Of a stretch of 64,000 nt of DNA, positions 18,603 to 28,315 are shown in pieces. The DNA comes from Paramoeba atlantica. Lineage: Eukaryota > Discosea. The notes beneath the pieces are model-generated. The model was not told the origin of the DNA. It was given only the letters and a program-made list of their open reading frames with translations, and ran no database searches. Made by a program: the position numbers and the translations under genes. Positions within the stretch are counted from its first letter, which is position 1. Every line of letters begins with the position of its first letter. Location: the NCBI GenBank assembly GCA_977017575.1, contig CDRNVI010000002.1:1-64000 (forward strand). The letters are read 5' to 3'.

Positions 18603-18957
18603 CTTATAAATTTAATCCAAACACTGTCAAATTCATGATTGGTTACGATTGTAAATTCAATTACGATCTGAGAGGGTTTTTAACTTGTTTTACTTATATA
18701 ATTTTACAATGTTCAATACCAGTCGACATTCCGTTTAGCAATACATAAAAGAAATTTCGTGTATGCGAATCTTTCCAATCGACAAAGAGTCACGCCAAAA
18801 AATGTCCGTCTAAAAAATGAATCGAATTTTTATTGCAAGTTCTATCACTCGTTTTGAGTCGCAATAGCAACTACGTAAAATATCCTCAAATCTTTAAATA
18901 AGTGCATTCAGAAAAACGAGATATTAGTTTTGAATATTCTAATGAATACTAGCTATG
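18603..18957. other. Intergenic, no gene seen
   Basis: About 355 AT-rich bases between KMP-11 and the next gene upstream in the window. No frame with protein character. Confidence 0.5.
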
Positions 18958-19368
18958 TTACTCGCTAGTAGAAGTAAATTTTCTTTGTTTTGACTCCTTC
19001 CACCTCTGAACTCTCCATCCCCGCTGAAGTAAGTATTTTTGCATTAGCAGGCTATCTTCAAGCAAAGATAACCACGTTGACATGGTAATAATACAAGCAA
19101 GGATGAGGACGTTGACAGCAGTAATGTCAAGTTTCGCTCTCGTTGCCATTTGAAAGCTATGAACAATCTCCATATACCATGGTGATTGGAAAAAAGATGA
19201 ACATAAGAGATTACGAGCTTCATTCATCCATTGCGGAAGAACAAGAAGGATTATAAAAGCAAGCGGAATGGAACCTAACGTTACCGACACACACTCAAGA
19301 ACATGAAAAATGTGCATGATAAACAAAATAATTATACGTGAAAGGAAAACGAATAGGAAACAAAACAT
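18958..19368 (-). CDS. Small multi-pass membrane protein, possibly BAP31-like
   Basis: 136 aa from the ATG at 19368 (MFCFLFVFLSRIIILFIMHI). There are three hydrophobic segments: the first ~20 residues, VTLGSIPLAFIILLVLP, and DITAVNVLILACIITMSTWL. A charged C-terminus ends KRWKESKQRKFTSTSE-like. Three N-terminal membrane spans, a short loop with WMNEAR between spans two and three, and a basic tail recall the membrane part of BAP31-family ER cargo receptors, but no decisive motif is visible. The longer open frame to 19413 lacks an ATG. Confidence 0.55.
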   Translation of the reverse strand: MFCFLFVFLSRIIILFIMHIFHVLECVSVTLGSIPLAFIILLVLPQWMNEARNLLCSSFFQSPWYMEIVHSFQMATRAKLDITAVNVLILACIITMSTWLSLLEDSLLMQKYLLQRGWRVQRWKESKQRKFTSTSE

Positions 19369-19413
19369 TTTGATAACCGCTTTTCCATAAAGTGTACCAT
19401 ACCTGAATTTCAA

Positions 19414-19849
19414 CCGAAATGCGCTAAAAAAGAATCATTGCTAAGCTCATTGTGAAAAAACGATGTACCTGTAATACTTTGAGTAAAGCTTTGGGCCTTT
19501 AAAATTTCTCAAAAAGTATTACAAAAAATCAGGCAAGGTGTTTTGTGATTAACAATCATTATTATCTAATCTAATTTGCCACCTATACGTAAAAAAAGTA
19601 AATCTAAGTCTGATCTGAGAAAAGCTCTTTGTTTCAAGACATTAAAGTACTAGGATATTACTAGGGATTCTCCCGAAAAACGATATTGCAAGATATCAAA
19701 ACAAATCGATAGATCTCATCAATAAATTGGAGAGGTTATCATACAATAATATTTAAAGAACGTTTAATTTTGACAGAATACAAAGATTTCATAAATCTAG
19801 TTGATAAACGTAAAGATGCATTAGCAAGAAAGTAAGCATAAATACTCAC
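19414..19849. other. Intergenic, AT-rich, no gene seen
   Basis: About 436 bases with no protein-like frame on either strand. Presumably the 3' UTR and processing region of the SNF2 gene. Confidence 0.5.
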
Positions 19850-22800
19850 CTACATGGGAGCTTTGAATTCACAGACACTTGACTTTTTAAATTTACGACG
19901 TTTTGCCGCGAACCTTTTCCACCTTTCAACGGCTGCTTCCTCTGAGTATCCGTGATCTAGATCATTTTCCAATCTTTCAATGCTGATTTCGGGTTCATAT
20001 GTGTATTCTACACAAAGTCTTTTGCCGCGCCCATACTCCGTAGAAAGGACTTTATTAGCTGCATGTTCCCAATTGTAAACAGCTCTTTCAATAATAAAAC
20101 GAGTTTTAGCGCAGACCTCTTCCCAGTTGTTTATAAGAGGAAGATCCTGAAAGGATGTCAACTTTAAAGTGTTCTGATCATGTTCATTGAGAGCCAAAAG
20201 AGAATTCAACCGTCCACTATCACGTATCGGGATATTTTCGACTTCATTTAATGCAGCGACCCGTTTTTTCATGAGAAGTAACACGTTCTTTTGCTTCATG
20301 TCCGCAATATTAAGTCGCCGTTGCTCGATCCGAACTCCGCAAACTAAAAACAAAACACGAACATGATTCTTTTGACCGAATCTACATAATCTGTGTTGTG
20401 CCTGTTCGTCGTTTGCAGGCGTATAATCGACATCAAAAAAGATGCAAATATTCGAAACCTGCAAGCCGTCTATCCCGTACGCAGCACTTTTCATACTAGC
20501 AAGAAAAACATTAACATTTTCTGATTGAAACATTTCAACAAGTCGGCGTCTTTCACTCCTTCCAGTATTTCCATGAAGAGTGACGAAGTCATATCTACGG
20601 AAAGTGAAGTATTCCTGAAGCAAATCGATGATTCTTATGCGTTGCGCAAAAATAACAGTCTTTCTCTTTAATTGCCTCATGCGACTCAGAATGATGTCCA
20701 ACGCTAAAAATTTGCCACTCGATCGCATTAGCCATTCTTCCTGTTTGCTAAGATACTTTAACAAGGAGTTCCTTTGTTGTTCAATCGCGGCGTCATAGAG
20801 GTCTGAAACACCTTCCACGGCCGCTGGATGAGAGCATAAAAGGGTTTCTATACTAGACTTTCGAAAGGTTCTACGAAAAGCAAACTCCTTTGTGTAGTCC
20901 GTGTAAGACTCCAAACCTCTTGCGGATAATTCCAAAAGTTTTTCTTGCAAGGCGGAGATTCCACATTGTATGTAATGAGTGCTTTTGGTTGGAAGCTTTA
21001 TTCCGACGTCATCTCCCGTTCGACGTAACATAAACGGCCTGATCACTTGATGTAGTCGAAGTATTAATATTTCACGTTCTTCGTCCGTCAAGTCGGTAGC
21101 GGTCATTTCCCAGTATTCTTGTGAAACTATGACTTTATCTTTGTCAACCCCTATTGATTTTTGTAAACTAGAACTCTGAAGAGGGTCACTGAAACTCTCT
21201 AAAAATCCAGATATATTACCGAACACCTTTGGGTTAATGTAGTTAAGCAATGACCAGAGTTCACGTACCTTGTTTTTCATAGGTGTCCCCGTTAAAAGAA
21301 GTTTATGAGAACAGCGAATATCGCGCAAGGCAGCCGTGGTCTTACTATTTAAATTACTTGCAATGTGACCCTCGTCCACGACAACATACCCCCAATGAAT
21401 ACGTTCAAATTGTGCAGTGCTCAAGCCATAAGTCAATTCGATACGAGCTGCAATGACAATGTCTGTAAAGCCATCGAGACTGATCGTGCACAAGAGAAAC
21501 AGAGCCTCGTTCGCGTTTTTAGAATTCGGACAAAGAGTTGCTCGAAGACACGTGCTATTTCTGCGACGAAACAGAGTTGTTAGAGGTAATTGGTCCGTAT
21601 CACATACTTCGGAGATAAATTGTAGAGCGGGATAAGGACTGCGCCCTGATGACAATGTTGATAATAGTCCATTTCTATCCTTGGTCCCCATTATACGAAC
21701 ACGAATCTTTGGAGCCCACCGAGCGAACTCATCCGCCCACTGCTGTACTAAACTCACTGGACATATTACTATGTGAGGCCCCGGATATTTTTCAACGCAA
21801 AGTAGATGACAGAAAAGTGCTATGGTCTGTACTGTTTTCCCCAGACCCATCAAGTCAGCAAGGATACCGTTCAGGTTGTTATGGTAAAGGGAAATCAACC
21901 ATTCTACACCCGTTATTTGAAAAGGCTTGAGTTGACCGCCTGAGAGCCAGCTTGGCTGTTTTCCTTCCAACTTTACCTCTTTCATGTGCGTCAGTTTGTA
22001 GGTACGATGAAGATTATTCACATATTGAGCAAGCTCGGCAAAATCTGTTTCTTCGTTCCCGCAGAAGCGGCTGCCGACGTTGTCTAGAAGAGTCGTCGTA
22101 CTACGCTGCATTACATGATCTGAAAAGCGAGCACCAATATCCTTTAAAAAATCGTCTGTTTTCCGCAAGATGATCAAAAAGTTAGACAACTTTTGGGTGC
22201 TTAACACTCTGGCATGAGCCGCAGGATCGTTCTCGCGCAAATATTTTAGCCTTCGAGCAAAAATAACTTGTGAAAGTTCTAGTGCCTTTGACTCCATTTC
22301 CTTAGATAGATTCTTTGCGTTCTTCAAATTTGTCTCCCTTTTAAGCTGTTGAGCTCTTTGGAAATTGACAGCATCTTCGCAAATCTGTAACTGTGAATGG
22401 GTCAACTCTTTACTTTCACACTCTGTGTAATTGTAATCCCGACTCAAATCTTCACGATAAGAATTGCATGCTTGATTCTTCTCTCGCTTCCTAAAGTTGA
22501 ACGCATGACCGGCTGAAAGCAAACTGCGACAAAGAATGGACGACGTCGACCTATATGAATAGTCTTTCCGTATTGGAAAAATATTTTGCAATTGAATACG
22601 GTGTCGCACTGAATCCTCAGAGAAATTGAAGCTTGGAGAAAGCAAGTCAAGTACATTTTCACCATCGCTGAATTCGTAAAGAATTTGCGGCAGGCTACCT
22701 TCCGAACTGGCGTACTGTTCAAGGGAGTTGTACACTGCTCGTTGAAAGGATCGTTCTTCCAGACAAAAAGCATTTATAGAAGACTCATCATCTTCAGTTT

Positions 22801-22945
22801 TGACGAAGGCAGCTCCAACGAACTTAACTGGGGTACGCTCTTTATTTTTTTTCATAGAAAGGCGTAGAGAAGCCATTCGAATATGTCTGCGCACTTCCAC
22901 ACACGCAGCAAGGCTCAAATTCAGAGAGTGGTCAGAAAACTGCAT
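19850..22945 (-). CDS. SNF2-family chromatin-remodelling ATPase
   Basis: About 1031 aa from the ATG at 22945. Residues ~200-290 resemble the post-HSA linker of Snf2/STH1 (FARRLKYLRENDPAAHARVL; FLIILRKTDDFLKDIG). The ATPase follows: LKPFQITGVEWLISLYHNNL, motif I DLMGLGKTVQTIAL, Ia ICPVSLVQQWADEF, II VVVDEGH, III LLLTGTP, and the C-lobe with TVIFAQRIRIIDLLQEYF, VTLHGNTG and QAQHRLCRFGQ. The usual DEMGLGKT and HRIGQ are altered (Glu to Leu; His to Cys, Ile to Phe), while the P-loop GKT, DEGH and both Arg of motif VI remain. An insertion of ~45 residues sits between motifs Ia and II. Most like Snf2/Brahma-type remodellers; no bromodomain. Confidence 0.88.
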   Translation of the reverse strand: MQFSDHSLNLSLAACVEVRRHIRMASLRLSMKKNKERTPVKFVGAAFVKTEDDESSINAFCLEERSFQRAVYNSLEQYASSEGSLPQILYEFSDGENVLDLLSPSFNFSEDSVRHRIQLQNIFPIRKDYSYRSTSSILCRSLLSAGHAFNFRKREKNQACNSYREDLSRDYNYTECESKELTHSQLQICEDAVNFQRAQQLKRETNLKNAKNLSKEMESKALELSQVIFARRLKYLRENDPAAHARVLSTQKLSNFLIILRKTDDFLKDIGARFSDHVMQRSTTTLLDNVGSRFCGNEETDFAELAQYVNNLHRTYKLTHMKEVKLEGKQPSWLSGGQLKPFQITGVEWLISLYHNNLNGILADLMGLGKTVQTIALFCHLLCVEKYPGPHIVICPVSLVQQWADEFARWAPKIRVRIMGTKDRNGLLSTLSSGRSPYPALQFISEVCDTDQLPLTTLFRRRNSTCLRATLCPNSKNANEALFLLCTISLDGFTDIVIAARIELTYGLSTAQFERIHWGYVVVDEGHIASNLNSKTTAALRDIRCSHKLLLTGTPMKNKVRELWSLLNYINPKVFGNISGFLESFSDPLQSSSLQKSIGVDKDKVIVSQEYWEMTATDLTDEEREILILRLHQVIRPFMLRRTGDDVGIKLPTKSTHYIQCGISALQEKLLELSARGLESYTDYTKEFAFRRTFRKSSIETLLCSHPAAVEGVSDLYDAAIEQQRNSLLKYLSKQEEWLMRSSGKFLALDIILSRMRQLKRKTVIFAQRIRIIDLLQEYFTFRRYDFVTLHGNTGRSERRRLVEMFQSENVNVFLASMKSAAYGIDGLQVSNICIFFDVDYTPANDEQAQHRLCRFGQKNHVRVLFLVCGVRIEQRRLNIADMKQKNVLLLMKKRVAALNEVENIPIRDSGRLNSLLALNEHDQNTLKLTSFQDLPLINNWEEVCAKTRFIIERAVYNWEHAANKVLSTEYGRGKRLCVEYTYEPEISIERLENDLDHGYSEEAAVERWKRFAAKRRKFKKSSVCEFKAPM

Positions 22946-23258
22946 CAATTCATTAAATTCGCTTTAACAAGCTCATGAAGCAACGCGCGCAGAAACATTT
23001 TTCTTCGAGAAATAAAGAATTTTAGATGAATACTTGCAATGTGAATGTCAATTCACATGTATTGTACCGTGTGTATTGTACTTTCAAGTAGATTGTATGG
23101 TTATAAATCAAAGGAATGGGTGGAGAAACATTAAGCAATCTCGTTCCATGTCGGAATGATTTCAAAGTCCGCGAAAGCAAAGTTCTTGATTGTCTTGATA
23201 TCACATCAGTGGTCAGTATTTGCTAACGGAATTCGCAAAATAAAATACCGACTCCGAT
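22946..23258. other. Intergenic, no gene seen
   Basis: About 313 AT-rich bases; a 60-codon minus-strand frame at 23022-23204 is featureless. Confidence 0.45.
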
Positions 23259-24299
23259 TCATGCAATAAATTTTCGTATTTTTCTCTGCTTGGGCTTACC
23301 CTCACGATTATCATAGCACGATAGTACATGAGAACGATGAGAACTCTTTACCACTTTTAAACAGAGAGGACATTTTTCATCTATTACGCATTGCCCAATA
23401 AGCAAAGTCAGTTGCTCATCTTTTTCATTTGACGTCGATTTAGATTTTCTCTTACGTGCGCGTTCTTCTCGTCGGGAACGGTGTTCCTCAGCAGCCTCCT
23501 CTTGCCGTTTTCTCCGACACATTTGGTCATATGCATCACGTGAAACATTAGTATAGAGATAACCAAACACTTGACGGCACCCTGGACAACGGACCCGTTT
23601 CTCATAAAATGGCGGATCATATGAGACCACCTTGTTGCAAAGCGGACAGTAGTGCAACGCACTATATGAACCAAACTCAAGAAGACAACCCTCACAGTGA
23701 ACCTTGTGACCTCGAGACATGAACAATGTATACAAGTCCTTATTATCGAAACAGCAGGGTCGGGACTTGGGCCCACAGCGAGGACAACGGATGGGGGTTC
23801 GGTAGCAATGTCGGTTTCGCTTCTCCAGTTCGTCCCTCGTCAGTACTGCAATGGGAGGCTCCTCACTGTCTCCCATACCTTCAGAAAACTCCCCTTTTTC
23901 TTCTTCGGACGAAATTTCCTCTTCTTTAATTGGACGTCTCCGTTTTGCTCCGGAAGAACTTCTTTGTCGGGACTCGTTTTGCGCTGTTTCTTCAGTTTCC
24001 GTCGCAGTGAGTTTAGCTGCCCCTTTATTGCCAGTGGAAGGCTTCCCTTTTCTTAGAGTCTGCTTTCTTCGCACTTCACTCATAACGGAATCGTAAGCGC
24101 GAACCAGCACTTGAAACGCTTCCGTGGCTTCTGCAATATTTTTGTTCTTATCTGGGTGAAGAGCTTTTACCAAACCGAGGTAAGCACCGCGTAGAACATC
24201 GTTAGAACTTGATGAATCAAGAGGTGAACCAGGGCTTAGCGAAGCAAGAACGGCAAAAGGTCTTTCTCGGCGCTCAAGTACCCGTGAGACGAGCTCCAT
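23259..24299 (-). CDS. J-domain protein with zinc-ribbon pairs
   Basis: 346 aa from the ATG at 24299 (MELVSRVLERRERPFAVLAS). A J domain at ~15-80 has the HPDKNK signature (LGLVKALHPDKNKNIAEATE). A basic, Ser/Glu-rich linker with likely nuclear-localisation character follows (GAKRRRPIKEEE). Next come Cys pairs arranged as zinc ribbons: CPRCG...C, CEGC, CPLC, CPGC. A separate C-terminal CPLC...HRSHVLSC unit is a C2HC finger. This is a J-protein of unusual type with nucleic-acid-binding potential; a nuclear or ribosome-related co-chaperone is plausible. The upstream open frame to 24386 is hydrophobic and probably 5' UTR. Confidence 0.8.
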   Translation of the reverse strand: MELVSRVLERRERPFAVLASLSPGSPLDSSSSNDVLRGAYLGLVKALHPDKNKNIAEATEAFQVLVRAYDSVMSEVRRKQTLRKGKPSTGNKGAAKLTATETEETAQNESRQRSSSGAKRRRPIKEEEISSEEEKGEFSEGMGDSEEPPIAVLTRDELEKRNRHCYRTPIRCPRCGPKSRPCCFDNKDLYTLFMSRGHKVHCEGCLLEFGSYSALHYCPLCNKVVSYDPPFYEKRVRCPGCRQVFGYLYTNVSRDAYDQMCRRKRQEEAAEEHRSRREERARKRKSKSTSNEKDEQLTLLIGQCVIDEKCPLCLKVVKSSHRSHVLSCYDNREGKPKQRKIRKFIA

Positions 24300-24447
24300 T
24301 TCATTCAATATTAATAACTGAAACTTGTAAAAAAGCTGAAATGTGCGAAAAATAGAAAAAAAATTACATCTTAAAAATAAGTCCACGTCTTTTAAAATCC
24401 TGTGGGCTCACTATGTGAAGGAACTGACCCGGTCTAGTTCGTGCGAA

Positions 24448-25542
24448 CTACGCATACGACGAGAAACGTATCCCCAGCCCCTGACAGCATTGCTCCACTA
24501 ACTCGGGAGGGAGGGAGGTGCGGTACTTTGCATGAGCCTCGGCGTGGGGCAACACATCACTGTCTGGTCCCACACCGACACACCCTCTGTGGTGAGACAC
24601 CAGTCGCACATACTCCCCGTGGCAAATCTGTGCCACATCGGATAGCTCCGGATACTGTGGCAGCGAAGTGAGAGGGGTGTAGCCCAGACCATCAAAGTCG
24701 GGTAGCGTCGCCTCCCCCGCAATGCGCCGCGATCCACCCTTTTTTCGTATCGCGTCCTCTTCGGCGTGAAGTGTCCCGAATACGTCACGATGGACAAAGC
24801 GGAATGCTTTCTCCAAGGTTCCTTTCGTGACCAATCTGGTGTTGTAGTCATCCGTGAGCGTGTTGGAGGCTCTCCGATGGTGCCGTTTTCGGGAGCGGAC
24901 ATAGTCCTCGGTGATATCTTTTTCTCGAGCCGCGACGAAAAAGCTGATCAATGTGATTGCCTGATTGGGAGTGAGCTGTGCCGCGTACTGCTCCATGCAG
25001 GGGTAGCGGAAAGCTTGATATCTCCGATCCATGAGTGGCATCGTTGCCTCGGACGAAGCCTCGTCGGAGACGTCCAGAAAGGTGAGATGGGGGAAATAGA
25101 ACATGGGCCCCGGTCCCACAACCCACACAAAACTGTGAGATGCTAGAAGTGTACATGGGCTTAAAATGGATCGGGTTATGGATCCGTGAAAAACGACGTG
25201 GCGTTGACTGGACATTGCACGAACCCACTGTGACTCAGTGGGGAGTGACTTCTTAAGCTCCGCCGTGCTGAACCAGGATACCTCGTCGAAGTAGGAGCCT
25301 GAGGTCTGAGGCACCACGTCGGATTTGTCACTCTTTCCGGATTTTCGAGACTGCGTCGAATTTGACGGAAGTTTCTTGCCAGCGTATAATAGAAGCAAGG
25401 CTTCCCGGAGAAACTGCGAGGCCATGTACATCCCAGCCGTAGAGGGAGAGCGCACCACGGTGATACACCCTTTGTTCTTCTTATTGGCACTGTTTATGAT
25501 CTCTGTAAAGATACGATACTCCGTGGCAAAAGTTGTCTCCAT
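24448..25542 (-). CDS. Hypothetical protein, 364 aa
   Basis: Starts at the ATG at 25542. No recognised domain. The N-terminus (CITVVRSPSTAGMYMASQFL) has an alternating hydrophobic texture like a Rossmann or RecA-type strand-helix but no P-loop. A Lys/Ser/Asp linker lies at ~60-85, and a His-rich basic patch (RSRKRHHRRAS) near residue 225. The GC-richer sequence generates long shadow frames on the same DNA. The sustained frame and composition support a real gene; the function is unknown. Confidence 0.65.
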   Translation of the reverse strand: METTFATEYRIFTEIINSANKKNKGCITVVRSPSTAGMYMASQFLREALLLLYAGKKLPSNSTQSRKSGKSDKSDVVPQTSGSYFDEVSWFSTAELKKSLPTESQWVRAMSSQRHVVFHGSITRSILSPCTLLASHSFVWVVGPGPMFYFPHLTFLDVSDEASSEATMPLMDRRYQAFRYPCMEQYAAQLTPNQAITLISFFVAAREKDITEDYVRSRKRHHRRASNTLTDDYNTRLVTKGTLEKAFRFVHRDVFGTLHAEEDAIRKKGGSRRIAGEATLPDFDGLGYTPLTSLPQYPELSDVAQICHGEYVRLVSHHRGCVGVGPDSDVLPHAEAHAKYRTSLPPELVEQCCQGLGIRFSSYA

Positions 25543-25839
25543 GTGATGACGAAAAAAGTGACTAGGCCGGGTTGAACGGAGTCATGTGAACATCAACTGC
25601 AATGTCTGGAAAACTCTGTACAGTCACGTGTATCAGAAGTAACAGAAGAGAAAAAAATGTTTTAAACGACATATTTATTTCATACATTTCGTTTCGTACA
25701 TTTCGTCTGACATTAATGGGTTTATTGTAAATAAATTGTCGTACTTACATGAAAAAGAATACGTTTTTTTTCAACGATGTTCTCTTAATAGCAGAAAAGT
25801 ATATTACATGTACTATACCTTAGTACGTTACGCGGAGAT

Positions 25840-26622
25840 CTACTCATTGTATAGTGCATTGAAGTTTAGATCCTGTCTAGAATTACCGGAGTTATACCCA
25901 GAAATCAAAGAGTTCCCTTTATCTCTGTTCAAGCCCAGCCCAGAAATAAAAGAGTCCCCTTTATCTTTGTTCATCAAATTTCGGGCAATAGCGTAGTACG
26001 CTAAAACCATGATCAGAAGCCGGCGCGCCCACTGCAGAGTTCCGGAACTCCGAAAGCGCGACCAAAATGACAGCAAAACCGACTTCACGGAGCGAGGACG
26101 CAAACCGCTACTCAACTCCTCAACCTCCTCTCCCTGCGGCAACAAAAACTCCCCACACTCCGTCTTCCACCCCGAAAGACGCGTCGCAAAATGCAACAAC
26201 GTACCCGCGGACGACTGCACCGTATGCGCCACCATCCCCAACATATCCATCACACGTGTGAGCAACATAAACATGGCATGCCCCCGTTGCTCCAAATCCC
26301 CCAAAACCCCTCCTCCGGACATCCCCCCGTACCCCATTCCCCCATACCCCATTCCCCCGTACCCCATCCCCCCATAGCCCATCCCCCCGTAGCCCATCCC
26401 TCCCATCCCCCCTCGGGGTAGCCCGGTGCCGTAGCCATAGGGACGGTGCCCGGCGGGGGGGACACCGTACCCCGTGTTGTCGTAGGGCGCAGTCCCCGCT
26501 GTCGCGTTCAGGTCGTCGTGACTCCCCGAGAGGGCGGAGGAGGAGACGGGAGGGGTGGCATGGGGAGCACGGGAGTGGGAGGAGGAGCTTTGTGGGTGTG
26601 CGTTCCAAGGCTTGGGAGGCAT
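25840..26622 (-). CDS. PEX13: Peroxin 13-like glycosomal membrane protein, no SH3 domain
   Basis: 260 aa from the ATG at 26622. The N-terminus MPPKPWN is the typical PEX13 start (PKPWE). A Tyr/Gly-rich region follows, including at least five perfect MGYGG repeats. Then comes the PEX13 helical core (MFMLLTRVMDMLGMVAHTVQ, a short amphipathic stretch, LLHFATRLSGWKTE) and a hydrophobic anchor (RRLLIMVLAYYAIA). The protein ends ~45 residues later without an SH3 domain, like the kinetoplastid PEX13.2 form. PEX13 is a docking-complex subunit for matrix-protein import; in kinetoplastids it serves glycosomes. Two near-copies of DKGxSxISG sit in the tail. Confidence 0.8.
   Translation of the reverse strand: MPPKPWNAHPQSSSSHSRAPHATPPVSSSALSGSHDDLNATAGTAPYDNTGYGVPPAGHRPYGYGTGLPRGGMGGMGYGGMGYGGMGYGGMGYGGMGYGGMSGGGVLGDLEQRGHAMFMLLTRVMDMLGMVAHTVQSSAGTLLHFATRLSGWKTECGEFLLPQGEEVEELSSGLRPRSVKSVLLSFWSRFRSSGTLQWARRLLIMVLAYYAIARNLMNKDKGDSFISGLGLNRDKGNSLISGYNSGNSRQDLNFNALYNE
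26320..26420. repeat. 15-bp coding minisatellite (MGYGG) in PEX13
   Basis: On the plus strand a run of 15-base units of the form CCCCATNCCCCCNTA repeats about six times with single-base differences. Each unit encodes Met-Gly-Tyr-Gly-Gly on the minus strand. It is a candidate for length polymorphism. Confidence 0.8.
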
Positions 26623-27291
26623 GGAGGGGGTTGTTGTTGTAACCAATGAATAAAAATGGATGGGGTTGGGGAAATAAAAATTTGGTTTACTACAATAGTT
26701 TTGGTACAATTGTTTATACAATGTTGTTAACCCCGGGGTCGGATTACCGTTTAAATTGCACATTATCGTTTAAATATGAATTTAAACGGTAACCCGACAG
26801 ACGGGTTAATAGGGAATATACTTCCGTATAGAAGATGAATTTTTTTTATAGAGAAAAAACTAAAAAGAAGAGGTAAAGTGTAGTGCGTTCTGTGTGTGTG
26901 TGTGTGTGGTAAAGGTAGAATGCTAGTTGTGAATGTTGTTAGCAATTTTGGGTGCATTGGTGATGATTGTGTTCCTACCTCTGCAGTCAAAAGGTAAAAT
27001 GAGATACATGAGGGGCTGCGGGTCGCGGGTTCGGTGCGGGTATTACAACAATTTTCTCTCTCTTCAGGCATTCCAGGCACTGAAGTAGAAAATCAAAATT
27101 AGATAAATCAAAATAAGAATAAGAATGGAAAGATCCCATCCTTTAATTAACCTACTAAATTTTCAGGATCCATTTACAAGGAACCATAAATAAGTTCACA
27201 ATCTACAATATGATGACGTAGTTTACACTTCCCGATTCGAAAACGATGCGATAATCTCTTTTATTATTACGTACGCTTCTGAGAGGGGAAA
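26623..27291. other. Intergenic with a GT microsatellite
   Basis: About 670 bases. A GTGTGTGTGTGTGTGG run lies at about 26893-26909. A palindromic pair around CCGTTTAAAT/ATTTAAACGG occurs at about 26745-26790. The minus-strand 105-codon frame at 26763-27080 is low-complexity Thr/His/Pro and not convincing. Confidence 0.4.
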
Positions 27292-27959
27292 CTACAGGGA
27301 AGGAAAGCGCATCACGCGAGAGGAACGTGGCTTCAAAGAAACTTCCCCAAGCGAAGGTTGAGGGAGCGAGGAAGGTTGAGTGCGCGAGCTGGGTGAAGAG
27401 ATCACCATAGAAGAAAGGGATTCCTCTGCGGCGTTTTCTTTACCCTGGCCACTCTTCCGTTTGCGCCACAGAGTGCATGATCTGGAACGCTTTCCTGAAA
27501 CAGAACGCCACACGTTCTCCACGAACTCCCCCACAGCTCCATCATGGGGAGGGGTGTAGAGAGGGTTCTGTTCCAAGAAAGCTTCCAGATCACGCGTCGC
27601 CTCTGCAAGGAAGTAGACCCCTCGTGGCAGGCAATCCAGGAGAAGGTGTCCTCGACGCTCCACAAGGTGGAAGATGACACGCTGCAGCACTTGGGCGCTA
27701 ACCTCCACACCACACACAGCGCGTGTGGCATGTAAGTAGCTGTCCATCGTGCGCGATACGCGCCTCATGCAATCTTCCACCTTGACTCCCAACTCCTCCT
27801 CGGTGATAACGAGCGCTGGGGGGGGGCGAAAGTAGTTTTGCGCTTCGTAAAGGTGCGCGTAAGCGATGCGACAATGACGTCGTATACGTCATCATCGCTC
27901 GGAGATGTGACTTTCATACGCGAGATGAACGCTTCGTTGCTCTCAACAGGGCTCATCAT
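27292..27959 (-). CDS. Unknown protein, gene frameshifted in a G9 run
   Basis: The gene starts at the ATG at 27959 (MMSPVESNEAFISRMKV). Its frame runs to a nine-base G run (plus strand, about 27828-27836) encoding a Pro-rich stretch. Beyond it, sensible protein continues only in another frame (ALVITEEELGVKVED, then helical sequence such as VSAQVLQRVIFHLVERRGH and a Ser-rich tail) to the stop at 27292. Seven or ten Gs would restore one frame of about 220 residues. A homopolymer length error is the simplest cause; slippage or a pseudogene are alternatives. The helical core has a histone-fold-like look but no named motif. Confidence 0.6.
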
Positions 27960-28315
27960 ATAAAAAGGAGGATAATGTAAAAGAATTATGCATGTATGTG
28001 GAGGGTATATTAATTGTACATTTGATTTGTGTAATGCATACACCGTTCGTATACAACACCGTATACAGCGTACACCGTATTTTCACAGTAAGGCGGCTAT
28101 GTACGGTAACAAACTAAAAAAATTACACTTTAAGCTACTTTATACGTGTACAATCCATTTTTTTGGGCTGAAATAGACCTTGTTCGACCTCAAATGCAAA
28201 GCGCGGGTTCGGTGATGCATACACGCAGCCGCTCACATGTACAAAAGAAACTAAATAATTTACATGTGTAAATAACTACTATGTGATGATATTTTCATTA
28301 GGCAACTTCAATTTA

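Noticed and set aside
26763-27080. 105-codon minus-strand frame
   Set aside because: Its Thr/His core is the translated GT microsatellite, and the rest is featureless.
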